Assembly (NCBI GenBank): GCA_011037195.1
Contig: JAAEAF010002723.1
Location: 1-64,000 of the forward strand
Direction of reading: 5' to 3'
From: Triatoma infestans
Lineage: Eukaryota > Arthropoda > Insecta > Hemiptera > Reduviidae
DNA: 64,000 nt
Numbering within the stretch: position 1 is the stretch's first letter; every line of letters begins with the position of its first letter. The translations under genes and the position numbers were made by a program. Of the stretch, positions 33,471 through 44,822 are shown one piece after another. A model generated the notes under the pieces. That model was not told the origin of the DNA and searched no databases. It saw nothing but the letters and a program-made list of their open reading frames with translations.

Positions 33471-33645
33471 CCATCTTATTATTTTTATTTATTAACTTAT
33501 AACAGAGCGAAATAACACGAAAGTGTCAGTAATCTACATAAACAAGTTAATTTGATAATTATGCATTCCATTCCACATTTCACCATTCCTAATTCACACA
33601 CACCATCCACGCACGCATGTATACTTAAATATGGGTTCTTTTTTA

Positions 33646-34700
33646 CAGGCCTAAATATAACATGTCTAGACGAGCTTAAATACAGACATTTATAGATATA
33701 TCACTGAAAAAAATATACAAGTATGTTATCTAACCTTAATGTAACGTACAATCCACATATTGACTTGCATTATTTTTCACATCTGTACAAACTTGAAAGC
33801 TGGTTTGATTTAGACTTACAAATTAGCAGATTTCACCAGAGATGATATGTTAATAATATTTTTATATATTTCTTTACAGTGTAAATAGAAAAAAAAAGAA
33901 GAAATCTGAGGAAAAAACATCTAATATTAATTATAACAGGAGGATACATGTTTTATTAACAGTGCCGCAAATCCTCTTGTTCCTCAAGGACTTGCAATCA
34001 ATTGGGTAAACACTGCAAAAGAATAGTTGTCTTAACTAATTTTGTTCTCATTTCGCCATATTTTGAAATGAGATTCAACTTATTTTAAAAATATTATAGG
34101 AAAATCCGTTGGAAAAGCGAATGAATGACGTAACTTTATAGTATTGATTAGTAAGTAGTCTGCACTAAGAACTAAATAAATACCACGTAAACAGAAAACC
34201 ATCATAAATAATCTATATGGTGTAAACGAGGTAAATGACACAAATCTATCTCTAAAGAAAAGTGGGGGAAAAATTATTCTAGAATAATATCAATCAACAG
34301 AAATGTTTATAAAAATTAAAAAATGAAAGTTAATCACCTTTTTAAATGAAAATTACTGCAAAGGTCATTTCTACAAAGGTTAATCAAGAAAGTTTTTTAA
34401 GTATAACTAATTTGTATATATATATACATAATATACATAGGTGGGAAAGTTTGTAATTACTTTTTACGTTCTTGTTATGAAAAGATCAAGGACCTGACTA
34501 ATCATCTTTTTTTAACTAACCATAAGACGATTAGGAGAGAGTAGCTCAATAATAATGTTTAAAAAAAATGATTATGATCCGCAAAATATAAAATGTCAAT
34601 TGTAGATAATGAACTGAACAAACTTTGCAATAACTCGGAAAATGGCATGCAAGAAACGTCAACAATTTTTTTTTTTTTTTTAATTCGATTCTATGATGTT
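33646..34700. other. No gene recognised
   Basis: AT-rich spacer with a T-run at about 34665-34681. No exon or named repeat found. Confidence 0.4.
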
Positions 34701-34714
34701 TTTAGTAATGAACA

Positions 34715-34745
34715 TTTGTGATTTCGCCCATCATCAGGATCAGGT
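34715..34745 (-). repeat. Truncated hammerhead-like core
   Basis: On the minus strand CCTGATGATGGGCGAAAT retains the CUGAUGA box and half of stem II of the HH2 type. The second half of stem II and the cleavage site are absent. Confidence 0.45.
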
Positions 34746-35002
34746 GAAAACACATTCAGAAGGATTATTCTATAGCTGATCGACCAACGGATCTTTTGCT
34801 TTGTAGGGTTGGATGATCAAATAAATGAACACACGAACTGACACTAAACTCACAATAAATTAACGTATTTGCGATATTTCTGTGTAGGGAGAGAAGGGTG
34901 TATAGAGGGAGTAGAGAGTGTGGCAATGTTGATGGAAGGCTAGTAGTTTGATGATGTAGCGGGATTTCCAAGGAGCAGCAATGTTTAGCTTTCCTCTAAG
35001 CG

Positions 35003-35480
35003 CAGGGTTATCCAACCTTTTGGGTAATCTGCGTCTTGGGCCATATTCTAATACAAACACTAACTATAGCTGATGAGCAAATTTCCCTGATATACGGTGC
35101 TATATTAATTTAAAAAAACCATTTGCGATTATTGCTATAGAGGATTTACTTATCTGACTAACAAACTTCATTAATATTTTTAAAAGCAAAAGTGTGACAT
35201 CTGATAGATATTGCATTTGAGGAACTAATATCTTGATCGATGGAAGTAGTTATAAATCTCAATGAGTTCTCAAGGTGCTCTACAGATATTTTGATACTAA
35301 TATTACTCTTCGTTTACTTCATCCTTGAAAACAGTTGCTCATAAATGGTGATGTTGCCAAAAAAGCGAAGACAAGAATAAGGCAGCATTGTGAGGCGAGG
35401 TTATATTAACTTCTGGGAAGATAGAATTCTAGGAAAGTTCAGTCTTTTAATTGAATGCCAGATTGTAGCTATATATGTTC
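35003..35480 (-). pseudogene. hAT transposase C-terminal (hATC) domain remnant
   Basis: On the minus strand near 35370-35170 translation gives FFGNITIYEQLFSRMK, a stop, then TKSNISIKISVEHLENSLRF. This matches in order the hATC dimerisation segment of GTF2IRD2/SCAND3-like hAT proteins (FGSTYxCEQLFSxMKxxKSxxRxxxxDEHLExxLR). Preceding sequence (NAALFLSSLF) fits the same domain after a frameshift. The terminus CAGGGTTATCCAACCTTT at 35003 resembles a hAT inverted terminal repeat. Stops and frameshifts show it is inactive. The other end of the element was not found. Confidence 0.72.
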
Positions 35481-35709
35481 TATTTGAAAATTGGTAAGTA
35501 ACATCTAGACAACTTTAAACTGAAGATCAGGTTTCATATTGTTGAAAATGTAAATAAAATCAACGTCCAGCCGAGATATTTCACCCTAACCCTTTAGAGA
35601 TAAAAGTCACCTCAAATATATCTGAATAGTTGAAAATGTGGGTGGGTCCGCAATGCTGGATAACATCCGGTATTTTATCTGTCGTAGCATGCATATTAGT
35701 TTTGTTCCT

Positions 35710-35739
35710 GACCAGTTTCGGATTTTCATCCATCGTCAG
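35710..35739 (-). ncRNA. Hammerhead core, left arm of inverted dimer
   Basis: CUGACGA, GGAU-GAAA-AUCC, GAAA and the GUC triplet are all present on the minus strand. The palindrome in stem III is changed to ACTGGT, which weakens dimer pairing. Stem I is partly formed. Confidence 0.6.
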
Positions 35740-35871
35740 AACAAATTCACCAATTTCGTGCAAAGGGTTCACTGTTTCTGTAGGCTCACACTTGTTGATT
35801 GTATATATGTGGGAAGGTTATAAGCGTATAACCAACAAGTGTGAGTCTACAGAAACATTGGTGAATTTACA

Positions 35872-35901
35872 CTGACGATGGATGAAAATCCGAAAACGAT
35901 C
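35872..35901 (+). ncRNA. Hammerhead-like core, right arm of inverted dimer
   Basis: CUGACGA, stem II and GAAA are intact on the plus strand, but the segment after it reads AACGATC, so the triplet is AUC and stem III is lost. Probably inactive. Confidence 0.5.
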
Positions 35902-35950
35902 AGGAACAAAACTAATATGCATGCTACGACGGATAAAATACCGGATATCT

Positions 35951-36690
35951 GAATAGTATTAAAACAGCATTAATAAATTATTTATTTATATTAGTTCAAA
36001 ATTGTAGGTTGGATCGTATTCGAACGGGCCACGTGATTGGATAACCCTATTCTAAATTACCCACTTCAGTACAATGTATAGCTCTATCCCCTCGTATAAT
36101 ATATTAAAGTGTATTAGTAGTGTTGCTAGCTTTTATAATTAGAAATATTTGAAAATACAAGATTAAAAGAAAATTCTGTTTATAAAAATATTATGATATT
36201 TGCATTAAGAGAAAATCGGTTTCATACCAGATTTTTACTTTATCTTTTTCTTTTTTTTTTTAAATAACATTACTATTCCAAGACTGACGTTTGTAGTTTA
36301 ATAAAAAGAAACTTACAATTTGAAAGATGAAATGCTATACGATGTTATCAACTGGATACAATATAAAATAAAAAGAAGCAACAATAACAAAGAGAACAAT
36401 CCGAAGAGCAGAAACATGAGCAGAATAAAAATATAATGTATTCCACCATCTCTGGGTTCAATATAAGGCTGAACGAACAAACAGTAAATAGCAAAGATTT
36501 CAAAGCAGACTCATATCAAGATTAGATAGAAAACTGTTCCATCTATAAAGATAGTATCTAAAATATTGTTTATCTTTTTTTGATTAGCCGCTTATTTTCA
36601 TAATTAGAAATCCAAAAAGCAAAGATTTATGTATAAAAAAACAACAAATAAACAGATAAAATGGAAAACGTAAAAAGTCTGTCTTAATAA
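35951..36690. other. No gene recognised
   Basis: AT-rich spacer, no supported exon. Confidence 0.4.
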
Positions 36691-36699
36691 TAATTAAAA

Positions 36700-36885
36700 A
36701 AAATTGAAGGATTTTAAAATAAAATCGTTGAAGTGATCTTTAAGTAAATCGGGAAATACTGAAAGAAACAGATTCTTGACCTTTGAAAACTTTGTGCCAG
36801 ATGTTATGAGCGGGAACAAAATGGAATCCCCAGATTATGTTGGAATCCCGGACGATTTTTCATTATTGTGATATTTTGTTTCACA
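36700..36885 (+). repeat. Diverged family A fragment
   Basis: AAAATCGTTGAAGTGATCTT and the following TAAATCGGGAAA fit the unit junction of family A. The match is short and diverged. Confidence 0.35.
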
Positions 36886-37079
36886 TACATACCCATGTAC
36901 ACATATTAATTTGGGTATACTGTAATTAATGTATTGTAGTTATATATACATATGAAACCTATTGAAATAAATTTCATTAAAAAAAAAAAAAACACATGGA
37001 CACAAAAATCATTCTAGATTCAATACGGAACCCTTTGGAATCACTTGTCTTTGATGAATAAAATATGATTTAATCCATT

Positions 37080-37450
37080 TAGGATAGAGAGAGAAATTCA
37101 TAATGAATGTCAGACAGCTTTAGTTAATGTTAAGGCTCAGAAAGGGGAGTATGGAAATGAAAGAGTTGATACAATGGCTATAGAGACTATTGAGTATCAA
37201 GTTCTTCCTGTAGCCTACAGTCAAAGATCCCAGGAATTAGACTTTTCAATTAGATTTTGTTTGAAGAGAGCGGCTGTGGTCAGTGACTGAAAAAGTGAAC
37301 ATAGTAAGCAATTTCTCCGTACTGTACCAACAAGAAAGACGGCAATTGAACCTATTGACGGCTAGCAAATGATCTAGGTTTCATCTGGACATGGACGCAA
37401 CAAGGCTCTATCTTCACCGTTATGGGTTCCAGATATGCCAACGTGACTTA
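37080..37450 (+). pseudogene. LINE RNase H/C-terminal remnant
   Basis: Translation gives QTALVNVKAQKGEYGNERVD with TMAIETIEYQ (the GNExAD-type RNase H end with Asp), then FLRTVPTRKTAIEP. In another frame it gives RFHLDMDATRLYLHRYGFQI, which fits the TxHGxFxxYLxRYG block of LINE ORF2 C-termini. Frameshifts and stops break it. The clade is not determined. Confidence 0.6.
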
Positions 37451-37474
37451 ACTTATAATAATAATTCCAAATTC

Positions 37475-37890
37475 GAGGAAGTAGTGCGATTGTATCTTCC
37501 AAACTGACCGGAAATACATGTTTTGCAGTCCCTTGAATAAGAAAAAAAAAAATAGGTTTTTAGTCAAGTCCATTATTGGGTGGATGTGTGTACAAGATAT
37601 CTCCGTATATGACATGAAAGTTTTCGAGCAAAATCCATAAAACTGGATCATTGAAAACTGGACACTTGGGTCATTTTTCTGCTTTTATAGTTTTCCGCGA
37701 TTTTTTTTTTTTTTTTTTGAACTTCTAAACTAGACACGCATAAATCTTTTTTAACCGAACTGTCCGAGTATGTACGATTTCCTTGTAGCGCAAAAAGCAT
37801 ATTGGTACTAATGGAAAAGGAAGCGCTTTTTTGCATATATAAGTTCATCAAACGGAATAGAATAAAAGTATAAGTCGGATTAGGATTATC
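37475..37890 (-). repeat. Diverged family A remnant
   Basis: Reversed family A motifs are present but weak: AACTGACCGGAAATACATGT, CAGTCCCTTGAAT, and a TTTTTAGTCAAG block, followed by CTGGATCATTG and a long T-run. Confidence 0.45.
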
Positions 37891-37960
37891 TTCCGGTATA
37901 CGGTAGTTCTGTGTTCATTTCACTTATACTAGACACCAAAACAACCTTATTATAATATTC

Positions 37961-38530
37961 GGGTGCCTAATGGCGCGGGACCTAAGCCTATGTGGCTCTA
38001 TCCCCCCGATACCCCCCGTAACCCCTTAATTAATCTCCCCCGGTAACTTACCGGTTAATCTGCAATATCCCAAGATATCCCTAAACTCCAACTCGCCCAG
38101 GCAATCCTGCGGGAGTGGTGTCCTCCCAAATATACGAAACCTAGATCCAGCGAAACGGGGACACTGACATAAGTAGTGATACACCGTTTTCCTAACTCCG
38201 TCATCACAGTTCTGACAAATGGGACTCCGCGTCCTCCCTATGTTAAACAAGTGACTGGACACCCAAGTGTGTCCAGTCGCTATCCCTACCAAGGTTCTCA
38301 AACCCGTCCTACTAAGAGACAGGAGATACTCCGAAATTCCCTGCTTGCTTGACTTTATAAATCTTTTAGCTTGGAGACACCCCTGCGTGTCCCCCCAGCG
38401 TTTCTCCAAAGCTCTCGTCTCCCAAAGTCTAATCTGTTTATCGCGAAACGTCTTTGTAACGGCCAGGGCTAGTTCAGGACCACAAAATGGTAATGATGAT
38501 CCCTCCCTGGCCAGCACAGGCATTATATAC
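37961..38530 (-). mobile_element. LINE-A, best copy of the C-terminal region
   Basis: The minus strand is open for 173 codons. After the RNase H end (SSLPFCGPELALAVTK), it has WETRALEKRWGDTQGCLQAK, a GLRTLVGIATGHTWVSSHLF block and a zinc knuckle. The knuckle is built as C-x2-C-x8-H-x4-C: CQNCDDGVRKTVYHYLCQCP. It ends with a TAA and a 3' UTR with GGTGCCTAATGGCGCGGGAC at its tip. This is the usual C-terminus of RNase H-bearing LINEs. It is 5' truncated near 38530. The intact 0.5-kb frame suggests it is younger than the copies at 4206 and 32308. Confidence 0.85.
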
Positions 38531-39448
38531 ACTAAGGCATTAACCATAAAATTGATTCAGTTATTACATGTCTAAAAGATTAAGAATAAGAGCCGCATCG
38601 CTCAAGATACCCTTATCTCTGCAAGGATGGAGAATAAAGAAGGGGAAGAGGGTGCAGAAGCCTGATGAAAGTCTACAAGAGACATGTCAAGTTGAAAAGA
38701 TAGGGCTGTATTTTTCACCAACAAATTGGCAGTTGGAGGCAATTAGAAGCCAAAGGTAGTTAATTATGTCAATATGTTGGTTTTTTCCAGTCCTCAAAAA
38801 TAAAATAACTTGTTAATGTATAAAGAAGACAAAACCACTAAATAAATAAATAAATAGACACGCATAAATGCCTATCAATTTTATTTGAAACACTATCCCT
38901 GGAAAACTGTATTTTGGGGGAGTTCTGAGGGAACCGTAGCAGTGGTATGCTTTTCCTCTGAGGTATCCACTTACGTGTAAAGTTACGGTTAATGTTACCT
39001 TTACAATATAAGAAGTACAGATAGTTAAAAATTGATTAAGTTGCACTGACAAGGTCTGCAATTTGGCCACATTCACCTACCTGATCTAAAACTAATGTAT
39101 GTTACGAACGGTTCTCCACACTCTACATACTTTAAAAAAGGTGGGCAACTATATGTTTACCAAAATTCCAGGGCAAAAGGAAATTTGTGAATAAAAACTA
39201 TATTAGTCTTTCTTTAAGAGAAACTCGAGGATTTCACAGCACATTTTTTTTTTTTTTTTTTTTTTTTTAAAAACTCAACGTATTTAAAAAATTAAACAGG
39301 AATTTTGAAACATATGATAGATAACAACACATGGTGCTTAAAAAAAAAAAAAAAAAAAAAAAATTAAAATTAATGATACAAATTTTGGAAATATTTAATT
39401 TAATTTAATTAATTAGATAATACAATTTAGTATTAAAAAAAAATTAAG
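38531..39448. other. Intron or 5' flank of the MARCH gene, small repeats
   Basis: Contains a diverged family A piece at about 38860-39000 (CAATTTTATTTGAAACACTA, CTGGAAAACTG), a T-run at about 39246-39268 and an A-run at about 39341-39363. A plus frame at 38568-38759 has no recognisable domain. No upstream MARCH exon was found. Confidence 0.4.
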
Positions 39449-39658
39449 ACAAAACGGAATCCGCACGAGAAGATTTAGAAGACGAACGAAGTGAAAATAG
39501 AGTGTTGAAAGATGGCAGTACAACTGATCCAGAAATTTCAGACATATGTACAGTGCAAACTATTCACGATGGAGCTTCAACAATATCATTGTGCACGTGT
39601 AGGATATGTCAAACGGCGAAAAGTAAAGAAGCATTAATATCGCCTTGCTATTGTAAAG
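39449..39658 (+). CDS. MARCH-type RING-CH E3 ubiquitin ligase, exon with first half of the finger
   Basis: This internal exon encodes the N-terminal cytosolic tail and the first half of a RING-CH (C4HC3) zinc finger of a membrane-associated MARCH E3 ligase. Such proteins ubiquitinate membrane proteins in endosomal and secretory compartments. The open frame starts after an in-frame TAA (39445-39447) that overlaps the acceptor AAG. Residues run KTESAREDLEDERSENR, then an acidic/serine linker, and CRIC-x13-CYCKG giving ligands 1-4. It ends after the first base of a glycine codon at a GTAATC donor (phase 1). The polypyrimidine tract is poor (A/T-rich), so the exact 5' border is less sure. The frame joins perfectly with 52911-53043. 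Confidence 0.9.
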
Positions 39659-39659
39659 G

Positions 39660-40486
39660 TAATCAATTACTATTATTATTAGATTGTAGTTACTTTTTAT
39701 TATTTTTAATGATTACAGTTTGATAAAATATAATTAGGGATTTTGCCCTGTAACACCACTGGTCATTAAAGATTTTTTTTTAAGAGATCCTCCCCTCCCC
39801 AAAAGAAATAATATGGGTCAATGTTTAGAATATCGATAACCGCACTCACCCTTCTCATATTTATCCGTCTTAAAATGGTGAAATTTTGTCTACAGTATGA
39901 CCATTTCAAACAAGCACTTCAATGTTTATAATAAGACCCCCCCCATTTCCACTCATCTTTCTTATATATTATCCGTATTGGAATGATGAAATTTTTTCAG
40001 AGTATGACACAATGTATCTCTCCACTTAACAAAAAAAAAGTACACACCATAAATTCAAAGCTGTATAATTATAAATCTTAAAATTTAAAAATACACCATC
40101 CAATAAAACCAGGTTTGAAAGTTAGTAATAATAATGGCCGTCACATATGAGTTTGTAGGGGGGGCACGAAATACTGAAACAGTTCTATTGAGGATTGTAA
40201 ATAAAGTAAATATTAGAGTTTTAACTTATTTTTACATCTATTGTTTTTTTTTTTTTTGACAAATGATTCTTAAATAACAAATATACACTGGGCAGGGATA
40301 TACGTTCCGCGTTTAGGAAAAAGGCATATAAAAACCAATAAATACGAATGCCAGAACTGATAATGCATTCAGTAATTTGTTTGAAAACTTCAGCTGTTTG
40401 ATAAAAAAAAAAAGCAAAACAGAAAACAGCTTAATTTATAAAAACTATTAGGTGTTTTAAGCTAGGCAAACTAAAAATTAAAAAAA
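39660..40486. other. Intronic, no feature recognised
   Basis: AT-rich sequence with C-runs (about 39939) and several A/T runs. No named repeat or RNA gene. Confidence 0.4.
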
Positions 40487-40850
40487 AAAAAAAAAAATCT
40501 GGTGTGAAACACTCACACAACTTTCTTTTATTCCAGTTCTCAAAATTATAATTGACAAATTTTTATAGCTAGTGTATCAAATTTAATGGAATTCGTCAAA
40601 ACTGAAAAAAATCTGTTCAGTAAAAACACACTTCCGGTTAACTAATTTCCTTGAAACTCGGTAATTTTGGTCATCTATTTATTTCTAATTAATTTTGGTT
40701 TGGATGATAGAATTGTATAATCAAGTATTATGATAGCACTTTAGAGAAAAACGTAACCCAATCAAAACGGATATTTCCGGTGAAAACTCCAATATCGAAA
40801 ATTTGACACGATTACAATACTTCTTCTTACTAGGAGTAAGTGAAAGTAAA
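40487..40850 (+). mobile_element. Family A, internally deleted copy
   Basis: Both ends are intact: TCTGGTGTGAAACACTCACA after an A-run, and TAGGAGTAAGTGAAAGTAA at about 40848. The centre is missing: the sequence jumps at about 40761 from the first CACTTTAG-block to the CAAAACGGATATTTCCGGTG near the end. Confidence 0.8.
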
Positions 40851-41355
40851 AACACCTAAAAGTTGAAAATAAAATGTACAACTTTTAGAGAAGAACAAAT
40901 TAAAAGTTTAAAGCATTTTTCATTGAAAGTTGATCCTTTCTAAAAGAGCGTTTAAAAAGTAGAAACTAAATGATTATTGTCTATCCTCATATTTCTAGCC
41001 GGCCAATTCATCTCGCTACCAAACTATCATCAAAACTCTTAACTCGGTCACTCTACTACTCCATAACATTCTTCTCTATTTTTTGGTCAGTCAAATCGTT
41101 CAAATATATATTGCGAGTTTAATTGCAAGTTCATGTGATCTTAATTCACCATCAAATTCTGCTACCATTAAATTACCTTACGTATACATACATAAACGAC
41201 AATATAAGTGTACATATATTGCATTTCTTAACAGAAAAAATCGAAAATAATGTTAAAATATTAAGTTTAGGTACGCGTTTTATGGGTATGCGTTATAAAG
41301 GATTTAACTATAAATACATAAATAGCTCCAAAAAAGAATAGACTGAATTCAAATT
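40851..41355. other. Intronic, no feature recognised
   Basis: AT-rich spacer between two family A copies. Confidence 0.4.
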
Positions 41356-42162
41356 TCAAAAATCTGCGGTGAAACACAACTTACTTGACTATTCTCTTAC
41401 TGCAGTTTACAAAATTTAAGTGTTAAATTTTTTCAAACTAATAATTTTTATTAAATGTCTGTTTGTTAATTGTTTTTTTTACAATTGTTTATATCAATTG
41501 GAAAATCTTAACTTAATAAAATGACTTTCTTTGAGGAAAGCGTAACTTACCCCTTGCTCCCTAAATGAATTTTCTCAGAACAAAGTTTCAAACAAACCTA
41601 TAGTTCCCCGCAATACATAGTACGTATATCAAATTTAAAGAAATCCGTTAATGTTTTTATGGGAAAAAACGCAGAAAACTCGGAAAAAAAAACTATTCAG
41701 TAAAAACTCACTTCCGGTCAACCGAATTTCTTCAAACTCGTTAATTTTGGCAACATATTTAATTCCTAATTATTATTGTTATTATTTGGATGATAGTGTA
41801 ATAGGATCCGAAGAGAGGGGATCTAAAGCAGAGAGAAACAGAGAGACAGCCTCATTCACTAGTTTAGGCCAGACTAGAGTGGGAGAAACTGTTTAAATAC
41901 AGCTGTGTCAGCCATAGGAGGGAGTCTACCGATAGTCTTGCAGTAGAGTTCATACAGCAGTCACAACGCGTCATCAACCTTTCTCTTTCCTCTCGCTACT
42001 ATCTTTTATATATTTTAGTGTAAAGTCCAGGCAATTTGTGCTACTTTTCGATTATACAGTGTTCCCCCATACTTCCAGTTTATTTATTTATATAACCCAT
42101 TTTTTCTCCTTCTGAAACCCATTTAGGGATGATGTAATAGGATCCGAAGAGAGGGATCCAAA

Positions 42163-42202
<40 letters not shown>

Positions 42203-42775
42203 TAAATACAGCTGTGTCAGCCACAGGGGTTAATCTATCGACAGTCTTGCAGCACAGTTCTTGCAGCATTCACAACGCGTCATCAACCTTTCTCTTTACC
42301 TCTCACTACCATTTTATATATTTTAGTGTAAAGTCCAGGCATTTTGTGCTACTTTTCGATTATACAGTGTTCATCCATACTTCTAGTTTATTTATCTATA
42401 CAATACATTTTCTCTCCTTCAGAAACCCATGATAATAGAATTGTAATATAAACGGAAATAGCTACTTTTATAAGAAAACATAATCCTATCCCTCCCTCAA
42501 AAGCCGCCTTACGAATGAATTTTTTCCCAAAGAAATGTTTCAAATAAAAATTAATGCTCTTAGATATGTTAATTAATATCCCAAGTTTAAACAAAATCGT
42601 TGGACCCACTTTGGAAAGAATAGTAAAAAAAAAAAAGTGAAGAAAAAAAAAAGATTCAGTAAAGTGGTACTTCCGGTTGAGGAATTTCAACAAATAACTT
42701 ACTGTCGGACCCCCAGGTTGTAAACTAAACGGAATTCAACTTTGAACTTATTGCAATTTTTCATTTTGCTAACCT
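41356..42775 (+). mobile_element. Family A copy, interrupted by an LTR-like dimer
   Basis: A mutated outer start (TCTGCGGTGAAACACAACTT) opens it. Unit starts CTTCCGGT lie near 41711 and 42670. It is interrupted at 41796-42429 and then continues to TTCATTTTGCTAACC. The right hairpin end is lost. Confidence 0.7.
41796..42429 (+). repeat. Tandem LTR-like dimer
   Basis: Two related units (41797-42121, 325 bp; 42133-42429, 297 bp) are separated by 11 bp. Each starts TGTAATAGGATCCGAAGAG and ends GAAACCCA, the TG...CA form of LTRs. Each has a TATA-like GTTTAAATACAGCTGTGTCA. The second has (GA)n in place of part of the first. TGATA flanks both sides (41791-41795, 42430-42434), consistent with a 5-bp target duplication. 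No coding sequence is left. Confidence 0.6.
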
Positions 42776-43460
42776 TATTATGGGTAAATATATATATATA
42801 TATATATATCTAGTAAAATATGCCTACTCATTTTTCTCATACAATGCACATAAAACTTAAAAAAAAAATTAAACACCATAGAGTAACAAAAGGAACCTAA
42901 AAGAAATCATTAGGTATAGTTAAAAAAGGTCTATTCATTCACAAAAATTAAATGAATGAAATTCTACCCCTTCATCATTTGGTAGAGCAAAAAATAATCT
43001 CACACCTAGATTACTAAAATGCTTAGAGAAGAAGGGTTTTTTTTCTCTTTTATGTTTTATACGTGTATATGGTTGTGATAAAACTGCGGCCGGGAGAAAC
43101 TGCCTCCAGGCAGCATGAAAGAAAAACTAACACATAAAGAATTGTGTAAAATATAGGAAAGCACTGTTAAGGGGTGGACTGTAAATCTTTCCATTGAAGA
43201 CGCCCAAACATTGCACTTTAGGACTTTAAACAAAAAAAACTCTTTAAGAGAATGAAAAATTTCGTATTTCTCGAGTTTTAATTAAAGTTAAAAGCTTTTA
43301 ATTAAACTATTATAAAAAAAACTGTAACTATGGTTTTTAATTTATTCAACTTTCATGTAAAGTTAAACAAATTTTATAAATTATGTTTTTTCCAGAAATA
43401 TGTGTTTTTAAAGTTTCATCCTCAAGATTTTCTTTTATTTACATATAGTTTATGAAACTG
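42776..43460. other. Intronic, no feature recognised
   Basis: AT-rich spacer with an (AT)n tract at about 42787-42808. The reading frames are short. Confidence 0.4.
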
Positions 43461-43465
43461 GGGGG

Positions 43466-43645
43466 CGGGTGTCGGTGTAGTGGTTATGAGCATGGACTTG
43501 TAAGTGGGAGGACCCCAGTTCGAGTCCAGCGTATAACTGCTAAATTTTATATTTCCTTAAAAAATGTTAATAGTAAAGTAGGTGCTTCCGCCCCCGTCCA
43601 CGACACCTAATTTGGTAGGTGGACGTTAAGCCCGCCGGAAAAAAT
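43466..43645 (+). mobile_element. SINE-2 (tRNA-derived, different from SINE-1)
   Basis: Box A-like GTGTAGTGGTTATGAGC and box B-like AGTTCGAGTCC (about 43520) form a tRNA-type Pol III promoter. The body (GGTAGGTGGACGTTAAGCCC) and A-rich end differ from SINE-1. One copy only in this window. Confidence 0.72.
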
Positions 43646-43737
43646 AGGCATTACTTTTAGTTTATGAAACTGCCAAATTTACTTTAAACTTTAATATCTT
43701 TACTTAGCCTTAACAGTAATCCAAGAACAAGTAATAA

Positions 43738-43792
43738 AAGTTGGAAGTGATTATAGTGAACTCCAGAAAAGAACGCCAATAACACACGCAGC
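43738..43792 (+). repeat. Short GGCGCC-type dispersed repeat
   Basis: GAAGTGATTATAGTGAACTC with CAGAAAAGAACGCCAATAAC is a diverged copy of the repeat at 4030-4112. Confidence 0.45.
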
Positions 43793-43812
43793 AAACCTAT
43801 ATAATATTTTTT

Positions 43813-44822
43813 AAAAAATCTGATGTAAAAAAACACACACACAACTTTCTCTTACTCCAGTTCTCAAAATTATAATTGACAAATTTTATAGTTAGTGTAC
43901 CAAATTTAATGAAATTCATCGAAAACTGAAAAAAACTGATCAGTAATAGTGCACTTCCGGTTTACTAATTTTCTTAAAACTCGGAATTTTGGCCATCTAT
44001 TTATTTCTAATTAATTTGGTTTGGATGATAGAATTGTATAATCTATGAACTGTAGAATATTTTATCATCTATGACAGAGCACTTTAGAGTAAAACATATC
44101 CCAAACCCCTCCTCCTCTAAAAGTGCCCTTAAATGAATTTTCCCAGAGAAATGTTCGAATAAAAGTTGTAGATCTATAAAATTGTAGTTTATATGAGAAG
44201 TTTCAAGAAAATCGCCATTTGGAGCCATTTTGAACAAAATCGCAAAAAAAAAAAGTGAAAAAATTATTTATTAAAGAGTGGGTAAAGTAAACGCACTTCC
44301 GGTCATCCGATTTTATTCAAACTCAGAATTTCAACAACATATTTAATTGTAATTAATATTTATTTAGATGACAGAATTATCTAATAAACTGAAATAGCAC
44401 TTTAGAGAAAAACCTAACTCCGCCCCTCCCCCAAAAGTGCCCTTAAATGAATTGAATTTTCCTGGAGAAATGTTTCAAATAAAAGTTGTAGCTCTGTGTA
44501 TGTGTAGTTGATATACAAAATTTAAAGAAAATTGTCGGAGCAATTTTTGAGAAAATCGCAAAAACGTAAAAAAAAAAAAACACAGCTAGTAAAGTGGTAC
44601 TTCCGGTTGAGGAATTTTGACAGATAACGTACAGTCCAGATGCCATGGTGATACCTAAACGGAATATCAAGTTTCAACTTTCTACGGTTTCTCGTTTTTG
44701 AGCTATGCTGTTCACACACACACACAATTTGCTAAAAACCACTTTTTTGGACTAAGTGAAAATTCGATATCGAAAATTTGACACGATTACAATACTTCCT
44801 CTTTACTAGGAGTAAGAGAAAG
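43813..44822 (+). mobile_element. Family A copy, full length
   Basis: It starts with a degenerate TCTGATGTAAAAAAACAC and ends with TAGGAGTAAGAGAAAGTAA near 44822. CTTCCGGT starts at about 43964, 44297 and 44601 show three units of about 333 and 304 bp. The (CA)n core is short (44714-44725). Confidence 0.83.

Larger units (their letters stand above)
32990..33645 (-). mobile_element. HH2 hammerhead-bearing element
   Basis: The body matches 46115-46750 over about 600 bp. It starts at GTTGTGGTGGTTGGTTCCGC, has the ribozyme at 33084-33121, a long non-coding middle (CATGTTTCGGTCCTTTAAAG), and ends with ACACACCATCCACGCACGCA. It is interrupted by a LINE-B tip at 33385-33470. There is no coding sequence. 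The size and ribozyme fit a Penelope pseudo-LTR or a retrozyme-like element. Confidence 0.65.
35638..35950. repeat. HH1 element, inverted dimer
   Basis: Two HH1 copies face each other. The left (minus) starts at AATGCTGGATAACATCCGG and ends at CACACTTGTTG. The right (plus) starts at ACCAACAAGTGTGAG and ends at GACGGATAAAATACCGGAT. Only about 35 bp separate the arms, so the RNA could form a long hairpin. Confidence 0.75.

Noticed and set aside
35581..35875. Small ORFs with a shared protein sequence (also 46934-47116, 47577-47777)
   Set aside because: They translate the HH1 ribozyme element. The conserved part is explained by RNA structure (stem II, GAAA, GUC), and the frames break in other copies.
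43466..43540. tRNA gene
   Set aside because: tRNA-like promoter only; no acceptor stem pairing was visible, and a SINE body follows.
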